From Enhygromyxa salina (GTDB lineage: Bacteria > Myxococcota_A > Polyangia > Nannocystales > Nannocystaceae), in assembly GCF_002994635.1 (NCBI RefSeq), contig NZ_PVNL01000135.1:310001-374000 (forward strand): a stretch of DNA of 64,000 nt, in the 5' to 3' direction. The notes below the pieces were generated by a model, which saw nothing but the letters and a program-made list of their open reading frames with translations, had not been told where the DNA came from and did no database searches. The translations under genes and the position numbers were made by a program. Shown here in pieces: positions 44,914 to 53,960 of this stretch (positions within the stretch are counted from its first letter, which is position 1; each line of letters starts with the position of its first letter).

Positions 44914-46032
44914 CTAACGCAGGTCTCGTTCTCGCCGCCGCCGCAAGCCCACGAGCGCCAGAATTCCGAGGGCCGACCACCCGAGCCCCCGGCCCGGTGT
45001 GGTCTCGGTCGCACAGTTGCAGCCCTCATCGTCGAGCCCGCCGAAGTCATCGCCGCCGGTCCCGGTCTCGCCGCCGGTCTCGTCGCGCCCGCCGTCGTCG
45101 CTGGTGTCCCCGCCCTCATCGCCCCCCGGATCGCCATCGCCATCGCCATCGCCGGGCTCCGGCCCCTCCCAATAGGGAAGGGTCAGATCGATCGTGTCGA
45201 ACGCGATCTCCTCGTCGATGACAGGTAGATCCACGGGGATCTCGATCCCCGCGATGTCGTACTCGTCAAACAGCACGGTCACGACCAGGTGCGGATAGAT
45301 GATCAAGGTTGGCATCGTGCGCAGCTGGCAATACGCGGTAGCCGGCAGCACCACGTCCTCGGGCCCCTCGCCGGGGTCGATCCACTGCGACTGGCCCTCG
45401 AGCGTGAACGAGGTGATCTCGCCGTCGGTCCCGAGGACTTCGATGCGGTTGCACTCGAGCGAGGCCTCGATGTCGACGAACAGCGCGATGTCGAGGTTGC
45501 CCGACAAGATCACGATGTCGGGCACGAGCGGGATCGAGACCAGATCGAGGGCGCCGCTCTTGTCGGTGATCGTGACCGGGCGATCCGGGTTGCCCTCGAG
45601 CAGGTAGGGCGTGAACATCTCGGCGGCCTCGATGCCCCAGTCGTAGGGCCCGAGCAGGTCCGACTCCCACTTTGCGAGCGAGACGTCGACCTTGACGCTG
45701 GCGACGAGCTCGAGCCCGACATCGTACTCGAAGAACCCGGCCATCGGGTCGCCCTCGAAGCGGAGCTCCTCGGTCTCCCAGTCGTAGTACGCCGTGCCCG
45801 GGAGATCGATCGTGACCGAGTTTGCCGCGTCGGCGAACAGCCGCAGCTGGACCGGCGAGTTGGCCGGGATCCACCCGGTGTCGACCGCCGCGTCCTCGAA
45901 GCCGAGCAGCAGCTGTTCGTAGGTGGGCGAGAAGTCCGACTGCTCCTCGGGCCCGAGCGCGCCTGCGAGGGAAGGGGTCAGACACAGGGCGCAGAGCGCA
46001 GTGATGCCCGCGCACACGGAAGGCCAAGTCAT
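44914..46032 (-). CDS. MYXO-CTERM-like surface protein
   Basis: This 372-residue protein has an N-terminal signal peptide (residues 1-25). A beta-rich middle of about 260 residues is followed by a Gly/Asp linker with GDGDGDGDPGGDEGG. The C-terminus carries EGCNC, then a hydrophobic helix (LGWSALGILALVGL) and RRRRERD. A Cys motif, helix and Arg cluster in this order is the MYXO-CTERM sorting signal, which myxobacteria use to fix proteins at the cell surface. The start is the ATG that leaves a normal signal. The function of the middle is unknown. Confidence 0.8.
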   Translation of the reverse strand: MTWPSVCAGITALCALCLTPSLAGALGPEEQSDFSPTYEQLLLGFEDAAVDTGWIPANSPVQLRLFADAANSVTIDLPGTAYYDWETEELRFEGDPMAGFFEYDVGLELVASVKVDVSLAKWESDLLGPYDWGIEAAEMFTPYLLEGNPDRPVTITDKSGALDLVSIPLVPDIVILSGNLDIALFVDIEASLECNRIEVLGTDGEITSFTLEGQSQWIDPGEGPEDVVLPATAYCQLRTMPTLIIYPHLVVTVLFDEYDIAGIEIPVDLPVIDEEIAFDTIDLTLPYWEGPEPGDGDGDGDPGGDEGGDTSDDGGRDETGGETGTGGDDFGGLDDEGCNCATETTPGRGLGWSALGILALVGLRRRRERDLR

Positions 46033-46040
46033 GCCGCACT

Positions 46041-47105
46041 CTACTTGGAAATGACCCCCATTTGCGAGTCTGCCATCAGCCAGCGTGCGGTAGCGAGCAC
46101 CAGCGCGAGGTTGTCGCGCGCCGCGGGAGCATGCACCCCAACCGGGATCCACTCGTCGCCCTGCTCGACGAACCGGGCCGAGAGCATCGCGGCCTCGCCG
46201 AAGACCGCGACGCGACCGCCCTCGAATTCCCGCACGGCGGCGACCGGCCAGCCTCCGACAGCCTGCTTCGGCGTGTCGGCGTCGAACTCCCAGGCGACCG
46301 CGGGCATCAGCGACACGCCGTCGTCGGGCATGACCAGCAGCGTCGCGGCCTCCGGCGGTGCCTCGAACGCCTCACCGGTGAACGACTGCACCTGCTCGAG
46401 CCCCGCCGTGATCGGGTGTCCCGCGACGATCGTCGCGTCCTCGCGCCGAAACTGGATCATCGAGCGATCGACGCGACCGGGCTCGGGCTCGCGAAACGCG
46501 AAGCCATTGTTGAGCGTGAATCCGAAGCGCGCCCCGAGATCGGCGGCCGCCCCGGGAAACGGCATGTGATCGGCGATGAGCCACAGCGACCCACCGCCGG
46601 ATACCCACGCCTCGATTGCCTCGAGCTCCTCCGGGCCAAACGCCGAGGGGACCGGCAGCGCCCAGTTGTCGAGGTTGCTGTCGTGCAGCGGGTTGACGAC
46701 CACCAGCAGCTCGAGCCCGGCCAGCGCGTCCGCGTCGAGCGAGTGCTCGAGCGTCGAGACCACGAAGCCGTCCGCACGCAGGGCGTCGGCGAACACGTCG
46801 TAGTTGTGCGGCATGGCGTAGTTGTTGTGGGCGATGTCAATGCCGACGCGCGGCCCGGCTCCACGCGCGTGGCTCGGATCGGGGACTTCGATCCGATAGC
46901 GCGGCCCGCCCTCGACATCCGGCCCGCCCTCGACGATCACGCGCGGCCGTGCCGGGGTCGCAGGATCCGACGCCGCGCTCGGTATCGCGGGCTCTGGCGC
47001 CTCCGCGGCGCCGCGTCGATCGACGCGATTGGGGTCGGGCCCGGGCTTGCACGCGAGCAGCGCGAGTCCAAGCAACGGGAGCCCCGGCATGATCTGGGCG
47101 CGCAT
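46041..47105 (-). CDS. Lipoprotein with DUF4350/GATase1-like domain
   Basis: This 354-residue lipoprotein has a signal and lipobox (LLGLALLAC). The core shows VGIDIAHNNYAMPHNYDVFADALRADG, SGGGSLWLIADHMPFPGAAADL and GGRVAVFGEAAMLSA, a pattern of DUF4350 and related GATase1-like folds in which a flavodoxin-like domain lacks the usual catalytic triad. The ATG at 47105 is preferred because the hydrophobic segment follows it. It is transcribed upstream of the MYXO-CTERM gene with 8 bp between them, so both may be co-expressed. Confidence 0.7.
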   Translation of the reverse strand: MRAQIMPGLPLLGLALLACKPGPDPNRVDRRGAAEAPEPAIPSAASDPATPARPRVIVEGGPDVEGGPRYRIEVPDPSHARGAGPRVGIDIAHNNYAMPHNYDVFADALRADGFVVSTLEHSLDADALAGLELLVVVNPLHDSNLDNWALPVPSAFGPEELEAIEAWVSGGGSLWLIADHMPFPGAAADLGARFGFTLNNGFAFREPEPGRVDRSMIQFRREDATIVAGHPITAGLEQVQSFTGEAFEAPPEAATLLVMPDDGVSLMPAVAWEFDADTPKQAVGGWPVAAVREFEGGRVAVFGEAAMLSARFVEQGDEWIPVGVHAPAARDNLALVLATARWLMADSQMGVISK

Positions 47106-47263
47106 GGCCACCAGCCTAACGCAGCGCGACTCGGGTCGGCGATCGAGCGCACGAGCTCGGTCGACCGCCTGTTCCAGCGGGTGGAGTCGCACGCTCGGCA
47201 ACCGCGCGAGCGCTTCGGCGTCGGGCTGCTCGAACACCCGTACGGCACGACGTGCGACCCTCC

Positions 47264-47710
47264 ATGGACATGGGATCCACACAGCAGTTCGCCATCGACG
47301 TCGAGCTCCCGATCGCCCGGCCGCCCGACTTCGTGTGGGCGGCGCTGACCGACTGGGAGGCAGCGGGCGCCTGGTTTCGCTCCGGGATCGAGCGCGTCGA
47401 GCCGCCGCCGGACGGCACCCGCAACCTCACCATGGTCAGCTTTCACTTCGGGAGCGAGGTGGAGGAGCGCTCGATCCAAAACTGCAAGCCGCCCGAGCAC
47501 CTCGACCTCGTGTGGGCCGAGCGTAGCGTCATGGTCGTGCACAGCTACACCCTGCGGCGCCTCGATGACGGCAACACTGCCGTCCGGCTGCGCGTGACGG
47601 TCGGGTCCGACGGCCTCGGCGTTCTCTGGCGTCGGCGCATTGAGAAGCGAGTCGTCGCGGCCGACCGCGAGCAGCTCGACCGCTTCAAGGCCTGCGTCGA
47701 AGCTCGGTAG
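47264..47710 (+). CDS. SRPBCC (START-like) family protein
   Basis: This 148-residue protein begins with FAIDVELPIARPPDFVWAAL and has a WFRSGIERVEPPPDGTRNLT segment and a C-terminal long helix (RRIEKRVVAADREQLDRFKA). This is the SRPBCC layout of a beta-sheet groove and a closing helix that binds hydrophobic ligands. A GTG at 47252 or an ATG at 47264 or 47270 could start it; the 47264 ATG is used. Function beyond ligand binding cannot be predicted. Confidence 0.78.
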   Translation: MDMGSTQQFAIDVELPIARPPDFVWAALTDWEAAGAWFRSGIERVEPPPDGTRNLTMVSFHFGSEVEERSIQNCKPPEHLDLVWAERSVMVVHSYTLRRLDDGNTAVRLRVTVGSDGLGVLWRRRIEKRVVAADREQLDRFKACVEAR

Positions 47711-47919
47711 CAACGAACAAAAAGTCTGTAGGCTCGATCGCAGCGACACCCCGCAGCGAGAGGACCGACGGGGTTGCGTGTGTCACTCGAACTCGAATCG
47801 ATGCCGGTGGCCGGGTCGTGCGCCCACCGTCCGCCCGACTCGCCGTTCAGTGATCCGTATTCGATCTTCCGGGATCCAGTTATGGGCCGGCCCCGAGCTC
47901 GCTGCTATCGCGAGCCAAC

Positions 47920-48882
47920 ATGCGGGCGATCGAATACCGACGATACGGGCCACCAGAGGTCCTCACCCTGACCAACGTGCCCAAGCCGACCCCGCAGCCC
48001 GACGAGGTGCTGATCCGGGTGCGGGCCACGACGGCCACGGCTGCCGACGCGCTGATGCGCCGGGGCGAGACCTTGCAGGGCCGGCTCGTGCTCGGTCTGC
48101 TGCGGCCGCGGAGCCGGTTTCGGATCATGGGGATCGAGATCGCCGGCGAAGTCGAGGCGGTCGGACGATCCGTTCGCAGCTTCGCCCAGGGTCAGCGGGT
48201 GTTCGGATTCTGCGGGTTCTCGCTGGGCGGCTACGCGGAGTACTGCTGCTTGCGCGAGACGGCGTCGCTCATCACGATCCCCGATCAGCTGAGCTACGAG
48301 GACGCGGCCGCGCTGGTCGACGGGGTGACGACGGCGATCTTCTTCTTCGACAAGGCGAAGCTCCAGCGTGACGAGCGGGTGCTGATCATCGGCGCGTCGG
48401 GCAGCGTCGGATCGGCGGCGGTCCAGGTCGCCGCGCACCGGGGCGCCGTGGTGACTGGGGTGTGCAGCGGTCGCAATCGGGAGCTCGTCGAGTCGCTCGG
48501 GGCCGACGATGTGATTGACTACACGCGCGAGGACTTCACCGAGACAGGCCGGACCTGGGATGTCATCTTCGACACGGTGACCAAGACGACCTTCCGACAC
48601 GCCAGGCGAGCGCTCGCCGACGGCGGCCGCTACCTGCCGACGATCGGCGGGCTCGGGGCGTTTGTCCGCTCGGCGTGGTCGCGGCGAGTCGGCCGAAGGA
48701 AGTTCGTGTTTGGGATGTCGGTCGACAAGCACGCCGAGCTGCGGCAGCTCGAGCAGCTCGTGGCCGAGGGCGCCGCTCGTCCGGTCGTCGACCGACGTTA
48801 CCCGCTCGAGGATCTGGCGCTCGCGCACGCCTACGTGGACACGGGCCGAAAGCGCGGTAACGTGGTCATCACCGTCGACTGA
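47920..48882 (+). CDS. NAD(P)-dependent alcohol dehydrogenase, quinone-oxidoreductase-like
   Basis: This 320-residue MDR protein without zinc ligands has an N-terminal domain with EYRRYGPPEVLTLTNVPKP, a nucleotide loop VLIIGASGSVGSAAVQVAA, and VDRRYPLEDLALAHAYVDTG at the end. It is like the zinc-free NADPH:quinone reductase branch, which reduces quinones or enones in the cytoplasm. The AraC-family gene follows 9 bp after the stop on the same strand, so the regulator probably controls it. No substrate is implied by neighbours. Confidence 0.87.
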   Translation: MRAIEYRRYGPPEVLTLTNVPKPTPQPDEVLIRVRATTATAADALMRRGETLQGRLVLGLLRPRSRFRIMGIEIAGEVEAVGRSVRSFAQGQRVFGFCGFSLGGYAEYCCLRETASLITIPDQLSYEDAAALVDGVTTAIFFFDKAKLQRDERVLIIGASGSVGSAAVQVAAHRGAVVTGVCSGRNRELVESLGADDVIDYTREDFTETGRTWDVIFDTVTKTTFRHARRALADGGRYLPTIGGLGAFVRSAWSRRVGRRKFVFGMSVDKHAELRQLEQLVAEGAARPVVDRRYPLEDLALAHAYVDTGRKRGNVVITVD

Positions 48883-48891
48883 GATCCTCAC

Positions 48892-49809
48892 TTGCCCCCG
48901 CCCATCACCATCGAGTCTGTCGCCCAGATCCACCAGATGCTCGGTATGGGCGCGGTCGTGGATCCGCTGATTACGTTCATCGACAACCACCGCGACAAGC
49001 CGATCGAGCCGCTGGTGATGAACGTCCGAATCGTCTCGCGCCTCTACGCGATCAGCCTCAAGAACGGCAGCGAGTGTGGGATCAACTACGGACGCCGGAG
49101 CTACGACTTTCAGGCGGGCAGCCTGATGTTCGTCGCGCCCGGTCAGGTCGTCACGCCGATCGCGGAACCCGACCAACCGCGCCCCGACGAGCCGAGCTGG
49201 ACCCTCATCTTTCACCCCGATCTGCTCCGCGGCACCGCCCTGAGCGATCACAAGCGCAGCTATCGATTCTTCGACTACGCCAGCCACGAGGCGCTGCACG
49301 TCAACGACGAGGAGCGCCGGGTCGTGTGCGACATCGCCGACAACATCCGCGCGGAGTGCAGCGAGGGCCGAGGAGCCGACGGCCACAGCCGCGAGCTGAT
49401 CGTGGGCAACCTGGCGCTGTTGCTTGGCTACTGCAAGCGCTTCTACGCGCGCCAGTTCGACACCCGGGCCCACGCCGACAAGGACATCGTCATCCGGTTC
49501 GAGGCGCTCCTGCACCGCTACGTCGACTCGGACCGGCTCACACACGAGGGGATGCCCAGCGTGCAGCTGTGCGCCCGCGAGCTGGGGCTGTCCCCCAACT
49601 ACCTCAGCGATCTGCTGCGCCAGGAGACCGGCCTCAGCGCGCGTCAGCACATCCACGACCGGGTCGTGGACAAGGCCAAGGACCTGCTGCTTGGATCCGA
49701 GCAGACTGTCGCGGAGGTCGCGTACGCGCTGGGGTTCGAGTACCCGCAGCACTTCTCGACGCTGTTCAAGCGCAGGACCGGCGTGTGCCCGTCGCAGTTT
49801 CGGGCCTGA
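48892..49809 (+). CDS. AraC-family transcriptional regulator
   Basis: This 305-residue protein has an N-terminal ligand-binding-like domain (residues about 1-190). The C-terminal double HTH of the AraC type includes LCARELGLSPNYLSDLLRQE and VAEVAYALGFEYPQHFSTLF, ending in FKRRTGVCPSQFRA. It starts at a TTG immediately after the dehydrogenase stop; no earlier ATG is in frame. It is probably the activator or repressor of the quinone-oxidoreductase-like gene and perhaps of itself. Its ligand is unknown. Confidence 0.88.
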   Translation: MPPPITIESVAQIHQMLGMGAVVDPLITFIDNHRDKPIEPLVMNVRIVSRLYAISLKNGSECGINYGRRSYDFQAGSLMFVAPGQVVTPIAEPDQPRPDEPSWTLIFHPDLLRGTALSDHKRSYRFFDYASHEALHVNDEERRVVCDIADNIRAECSEGRGADGHSRELIVGNLALLLGYCKRFYARQFDTRAHADKDIVIRFEALLHRYVDSDRLTHEGMPSVQLCARELGLSPNYLSDLLRQETGLSARQHIHDRVVDKAKDLLLGSEQTVAEVAYALGFEYPQHFSTLFKRRTGVCPSQFRA

Positions 49810-49892
49810 CGAGTCCGTGTCAGGTCGCTGGCGCCCGCAAGCGGACCTAAAGCGGGGCCCGAGCTGACCACACTGCGCGAGTACACGCAGCC

Positions 49893-50255
49893 TCAGTTTC
49901 GCGCGCAGCGAATGCCCGCGCCGAGCCAATACGCAGCAGCGGAGCCCGGGAAGCGCTTGGCATTGCGCAGGCTGACGACGTTGTAGTTCCACGATCCGCC
50001 ACGCAGGACCCTCGCGCCGTTGCCCGAGACGTTGCCGCAGTCCTGACAGTCGTTGCCCGCGCCCGCGTACCAATCGGGATCATGGAAATCCAGCGTCCAC
50101 TCCCAGACCGAGCCAGCGACATCGTGCTGGCCCCAACGCGCGGCGCCGTTGGGGTGGGCGAACACGTTGATGTGGGTGCTGTTGTTGCTCTGGTTGTAGT
50201 TGGCGAGTGAGCCGCTCGCACCCGGCTGTCCGAGCGCCCACCGCTCGAACCCCGC
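49893..50255 (-). pseudogene. C-terminal remnant of an FGE-sulfatase-fold protein
   Basis: This reading frame of about 120 codons matches the end of SUMF1/FGE-sulfatase proteins: GQHDVAGSVWEWTLDFHDPD, RVLRGGSWNY and GIRCARN at the C-terminus. The N-terminal half of the domain is missing. Upstream the frame runs straight into the TGA stop of the FG-GAP lipoprotein gene, whose frame it shares, so no separate start fits; a GTG at 50165 would leave only 90 residues. The pair of catalytic cysteines of true formylglycine-generating enzymes is absent, so it was probably a non-catalytic member. It looks like a recombination or deletion remnant. Confidence 0.7.
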
Positions 50256-51641
50256 TCAGGGATTCGAGATCAGCACGCTCAAGCCGTTGCTGCCGTCGCT
50301 CCCGACAACCAGGTCAGGCTCGCCGTCCGCGTTGAGATCGCCGACAGCCATCGCTATCGCGTTGGGCTTGGCGTGAAACAGCACGGCGTCATAGAAGCCG
50401 CCCCATCCATCGCCGATCAGGATCCCGAGGTTCCCGGGGCTGCCGTCCCGCGCGGTCGCCAGATCGGGGATGCCGTCAGCGTCGAAGTCAGCGGTGACGA
50501 GCGGGGTCGGGTTCGTGAAGGAGGTCGGGAAGTCGAGCAGCATCGGGTGGAACATGCCCTGACCGGTCCCGTAGGCGACGCGAATCGAGCTGGCGGTGTA
50601 GCGGGCGGCCGCGAGGTCCACGTGACCGTCGAGGTCAAAGTCGTCGATAGCCACGAAGGGCAAGTTCGCGCTCATCGGCAGGTATTGCTCGTTGACCCCG
50701 TCGAATTCCCCGTTCCCAAAGTTGTAGAGGATTGTGGGCACACCGGAGGACGCACCCACGATCAGCTCGGGCGCGCCATCGTCGTTGATGTCTGCGGCGA
50801 AGATGTTGGTGGGTCCCCCGGAGCTCTCGATGTCGTATGCGGTCTGGGCCCCGAACACGCCCGCGCCGTTGTTCAGGCGGACGGAGACCTTGCGGTCGCC
50901 CGAGTCGCCATGAGCGAGGTCGAGGTCTCCATCGAGGTCGAGGTCGGCGAGTAGCACACCGCGAGGCGAGTTGAACGTGACGTACTCGGTAAAGGTCGAG
51001 AACGCGCCAGCACCATCATTGAAGTGGATTCGAACGCGGTCGGTATTCGCGGATGGGGTGACCGCGTCGATGTCGCCGTCGCCATCCACATCACCGACAG
51101 CGAAATCGCCGGGCACGCTCGGGACGGCGATGCTGCTGACGGCCACGAGCGCGCCCGTGCCGTCGCCAGCATACACGCGCAGGGTATTGCTCGCGGTCAC
51201 GAGCACATCGACATGCTCGTCGCCCGTGACTTCGGCGATCTCGACGTCCCAGACAGTTGACAGCGCGTACTCGGCGGTCGGCAAGAAGCACAGGTCGCCC
51301 GGGTACGGCAGCCCGTTTCCACAGCCGGGTAGGCCTGGCTCCGGCTCCGGCTCTCCCATGTCCGGCAGGCCGCCGGTCTCTGTCTCTGTCTCGGAGTCGG
51401 TGTCAGTGGAGTCGGTATCGGTGTCGGTCGAGTCGGTGTCGGTCCCAGTGTCAGTGTCGGTGTCGGTGTCGCACCCAGGATCGGGGTCGCCGTCACCGTC
51501 ACCGCTTCCGTTGCCCGTGCCGTTGCCTGTGCCGTTGCCTGTGCCGTTGCCGTTGCCGTTGCCGTTACCGTTTTGAGGGTCACAGGCGGTGGAGAGTGAA
51601 AGGGCGAGCAAAAGATTGACGGAGAGTTGGAGCTTGGTCAT
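50256..51641 (-). CDS. FG-GAP/VCBS-repeat lipoprotein
   Basis: This 461-residue lipoprotein has a lipobox (SLSTAC). Long low-complexity linkers of Gly-Asn, then Asp/Thr/Ser, then Glu/Thr come next. About seven FG-GAP repeats follow, for example VGDVDGDGDIDAV, LADLDLDGDLDLAHGDSG and ADFDADGIPDLATARDG, with the calcium-binding DxDxDG loops. FG-GAP domains form a seven-bladed propeller as in integrin alpha chains. The protein is probably anchored on the cell surface and calcium-dependent. The ATG at 51641 gives a normal signal length. Confidence 0.85.
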   Translation of the reverse strand: MTKLQLSVNLLLALSLSTACDPQNGNGNGNGNGTGNGTGNGTGNGSGDGDGDPDPGCDTDTDTDTGTDTDSTDTDTDSTDTDSETETETGGLPDMGEPEPEPGLPGCGNGLPYPGDLCFLPTAEYALSTVWDVEIAEVTGDEHVDVLVTASNTLRVYAGDGTGALVAVSSIAVPSVPGDFAVGDVDGDGDIDAVTPSANTDRVRIHFNDGAGAFSTFTEYVTFNSPRGVLLADLDLDGDLDLAHGDSGDRKVSVRLNNGAGVFGAQTAYDIESSGGPTNIFAADINDDGAPELIVGASSGVPTILYNFGNGEFDGVNEQYLPMSANLPFVAIDDFDLDGHVDLAAARYTASSIRVAYGTGQGMFHPMLLDFPTSFTNPTPLVTADFDADGIPDLATARDGSPGNLGILIGDGWGGFYDAVLFHAKPNAIAMAVGDLNADGEPDLVVGSDGSNGLSVLISNP

Positions 51642-51662
51642 TTGGTACGATCTTCCGAGTGG

Positions 51663-51700
51663 CGATATCAGTGCGTCTGATATCGGCTGCATTGGCAGCC
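51663..51700 (-). promoter_or_regulatory. Overlapping inverted repeats before the FG-GAP lipoprotein
   Basis: CGATATCA (51663-51670) and TGATATCG (51678-51685) form a perfect 8-bp palindrome with a 7-bp spacer. It overlaps a second stem, GGCTGC-ATTG-GCAGCC (51685-51700). They lie 22-59 bp upstream of the minus-strand ATG at 51641, a position for an operator or leader hairpin. Confidence 0.45.
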
Positions 51701-51850
51701 ACCATTGAGCAACGATGGCCGCAATTGTCCTGGAGTCAGCGGCCAACGTTCAATTACGACGTCGGATGCACCCCCACGCCAAATTTATTCACAGCCCAGT
51801 TTGCCTACACGTCGCCCACCCATGCGCACAGGCGTAGAGGAGTACATCTA

Positions 51851-52051
51851 TCAACTCGCGGTAGGGGTGGTGGCGTAGGCGAAGTCACGCAACCGTGACG
51901 GCCGGAAGCCGGAGACCCAGCTCGGGGGGAGCTCAGTCTCGGTGATCTCCGCGGTCGCAGCGGGCGCGCTCGTGGTCGGGACTTCCGCCGTCGCGCAAGC
52001 AGTCAGCCATGAGCACGCCAGGATCCCGAGCGCGCGTCGCATGAGTGTCAT
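51851..52051 (-). CDS. Small lipoprotein
   Basis: This 66-residue protein has a short signal and lipobox (LGILACSWLTAC) after MTLMRRA. The mature part is Thr/Ala-rich (ATAEVPTTSAPAATAEITET) with a C-terminal SWVSGFRPSRLRDFAYAT segment. It is a plausible small envelope lipoprotein. The start is the ATG at 52051 or 52042; the upstream open frame adds a different N-terminus. It has no recognised family. Confidence 0.55.
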   Translation of the reverse strand: MTLMRRALGILACSWLTACATAEVPTTSAPAATAEITETELPPSWVSGFRPSRLRDFAYATTPTAS

Positions 52052-52098
52052 TCGGCCATCGCGATTTTCGACTGTCAACCGCTCGGCCGGGTCGAGCG

Positions 52099-53061
52099 CT
52101 ACCGCTCCACCACCTCGATCGTGATCTGATCATAAATGATCACGCTCTGATTCGGATACGGCAGGTGATCATTATACTGCAACCCAATCGAGAACGTCAC
52201 AGGGCCCGCCTCCGTGAACCGATCTGCCGGGATCCTCGCAGTCGCCGTGGTCCCGCTGACCCCCACACTCTCGCTGGGGCGCAGGCTCAGCACATAGTCA
52301 CCATTACAGGTAATGGCATTGTTCAGGCACGCCGGATAGTCCGACAGCATGTACACGTGCGCGTGGCCCTGGGGCACGACCGCGCAGGCGGGCAGGCACA
52401 TGGCAGCGTCGGGGCCCCAGGGATCGCAGGGGTCCTCGACCCGACAGTCTTCGCCGCTCTCGACGAAGGCGAAGTTGCGCGCGGCGACGGTGACATCGAG
52501 CGCCTCACCGAGCACGTGCACATACCCTGGCAGCGGCGAGACGAGCGCAGCCTGGGGCCGCGATGGGTTCTCGGCTTCGAGATAGAACACGGCCGAGCCA
52601 GTGGCGCTTGGGTTGGTGTAGGGCGTGCCGTCGCCGTAGACGGCCTGAACGAGCAACCGATGGGCCCCCGGCGCGAGCGAGCTGATGTCGAGCTGGGCGC
52701 CCTGCGAGATGATCGAGGTGGTCGAGATCTCCGTGCCTGCGATGCTGACCACGAGCTTGCCCTCGCCCTCGGTCTTGGCGTTGCTGTCGCTGACCGTGAA
52801 GTCCTCGGCGGTGTAATTCACGGTCAGCGTGGCGGTCCCGAACTGCACGTTCTGCAGCGACTCGGGCCCGGTGACCCGGACGTGGGGGCCGCTGTCGTCG
52901 ACGCAGCGGAACTGAAAACAGGTCTGGGTCTCGCCGCACTCGGTGCTGGTCTGGCAGTAGTAGACATCCGACAGGGTCTCGTCGAAGTCGGCGGTGTAGC
53001 AGGCGACCATGCCAGCGAGCGCGAGCGTGGCAGGCAACACGAGAGCGAGTGAGCGATACAT
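52099..53061 (-). CDS. Cysteine-containing lipoprotein
   Basis: This 320-residue lipoprotein has a lipobox (LAGMVAC) followed by YTADFDETLSDVYYCQTSTE, then CGETQTCFQFRCVDDSG, a Cys-rich knot near the N-terminus seen in many myxobacterial lipoproteins. Two Ig- or cadherin-like beta segments follow (LTVNYTAEDFTVSDSNAKTE and PLPGYVHVLGEALDVTVA). It is likely surface-anchored. It starts 12 bp downstream of the TPR gene stop and may be co-transcribed. The function is unknown. Confidence 0.75.
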   Translation of the reverse strand: MYRSLALVLPATLALAGMVACYTADFDETLSDVYYCQTSTECGETQTCFQFRCVDDSGPHVRVTGPESLQNVQFGTATLTVNYTAEDFTVSDSNAKTEGEGKLVVSIAGTEISTTSIISQGAQLDISSLAPGAHRLLVQAVYGDGTPYTNPSATGSAVFYLEAENPSRPQAALVSPLPGYVHVLGEALDVTVAARNFAFVESGEDCRVEDPCDPWGPDAAMCLPACAVVPQGHAHVYMLSDYPACLNNAITCNGDYVLSLRPSESVGVSGTTATARIPADRFTEAGPVTFSIGLQYNDHLPYPNQSVIIYDQITIEVVER

Positions 53062-53072
53062 GGCGGGTGTCC

Positions 53073-53933
<861 letters not shown>

Positions 53934-53960
53934 GTCGGCAGATCTCCCGCGCGAACTATA

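Noticed and set aside
51350..51575. Regular repeats resembling a CRISPR array
   Set aside because: The repeats have 6-bp periods with no unique spacers and encode the Asp/Thr and Gly/Asn linkers of the FG-GAP lipoprotein.
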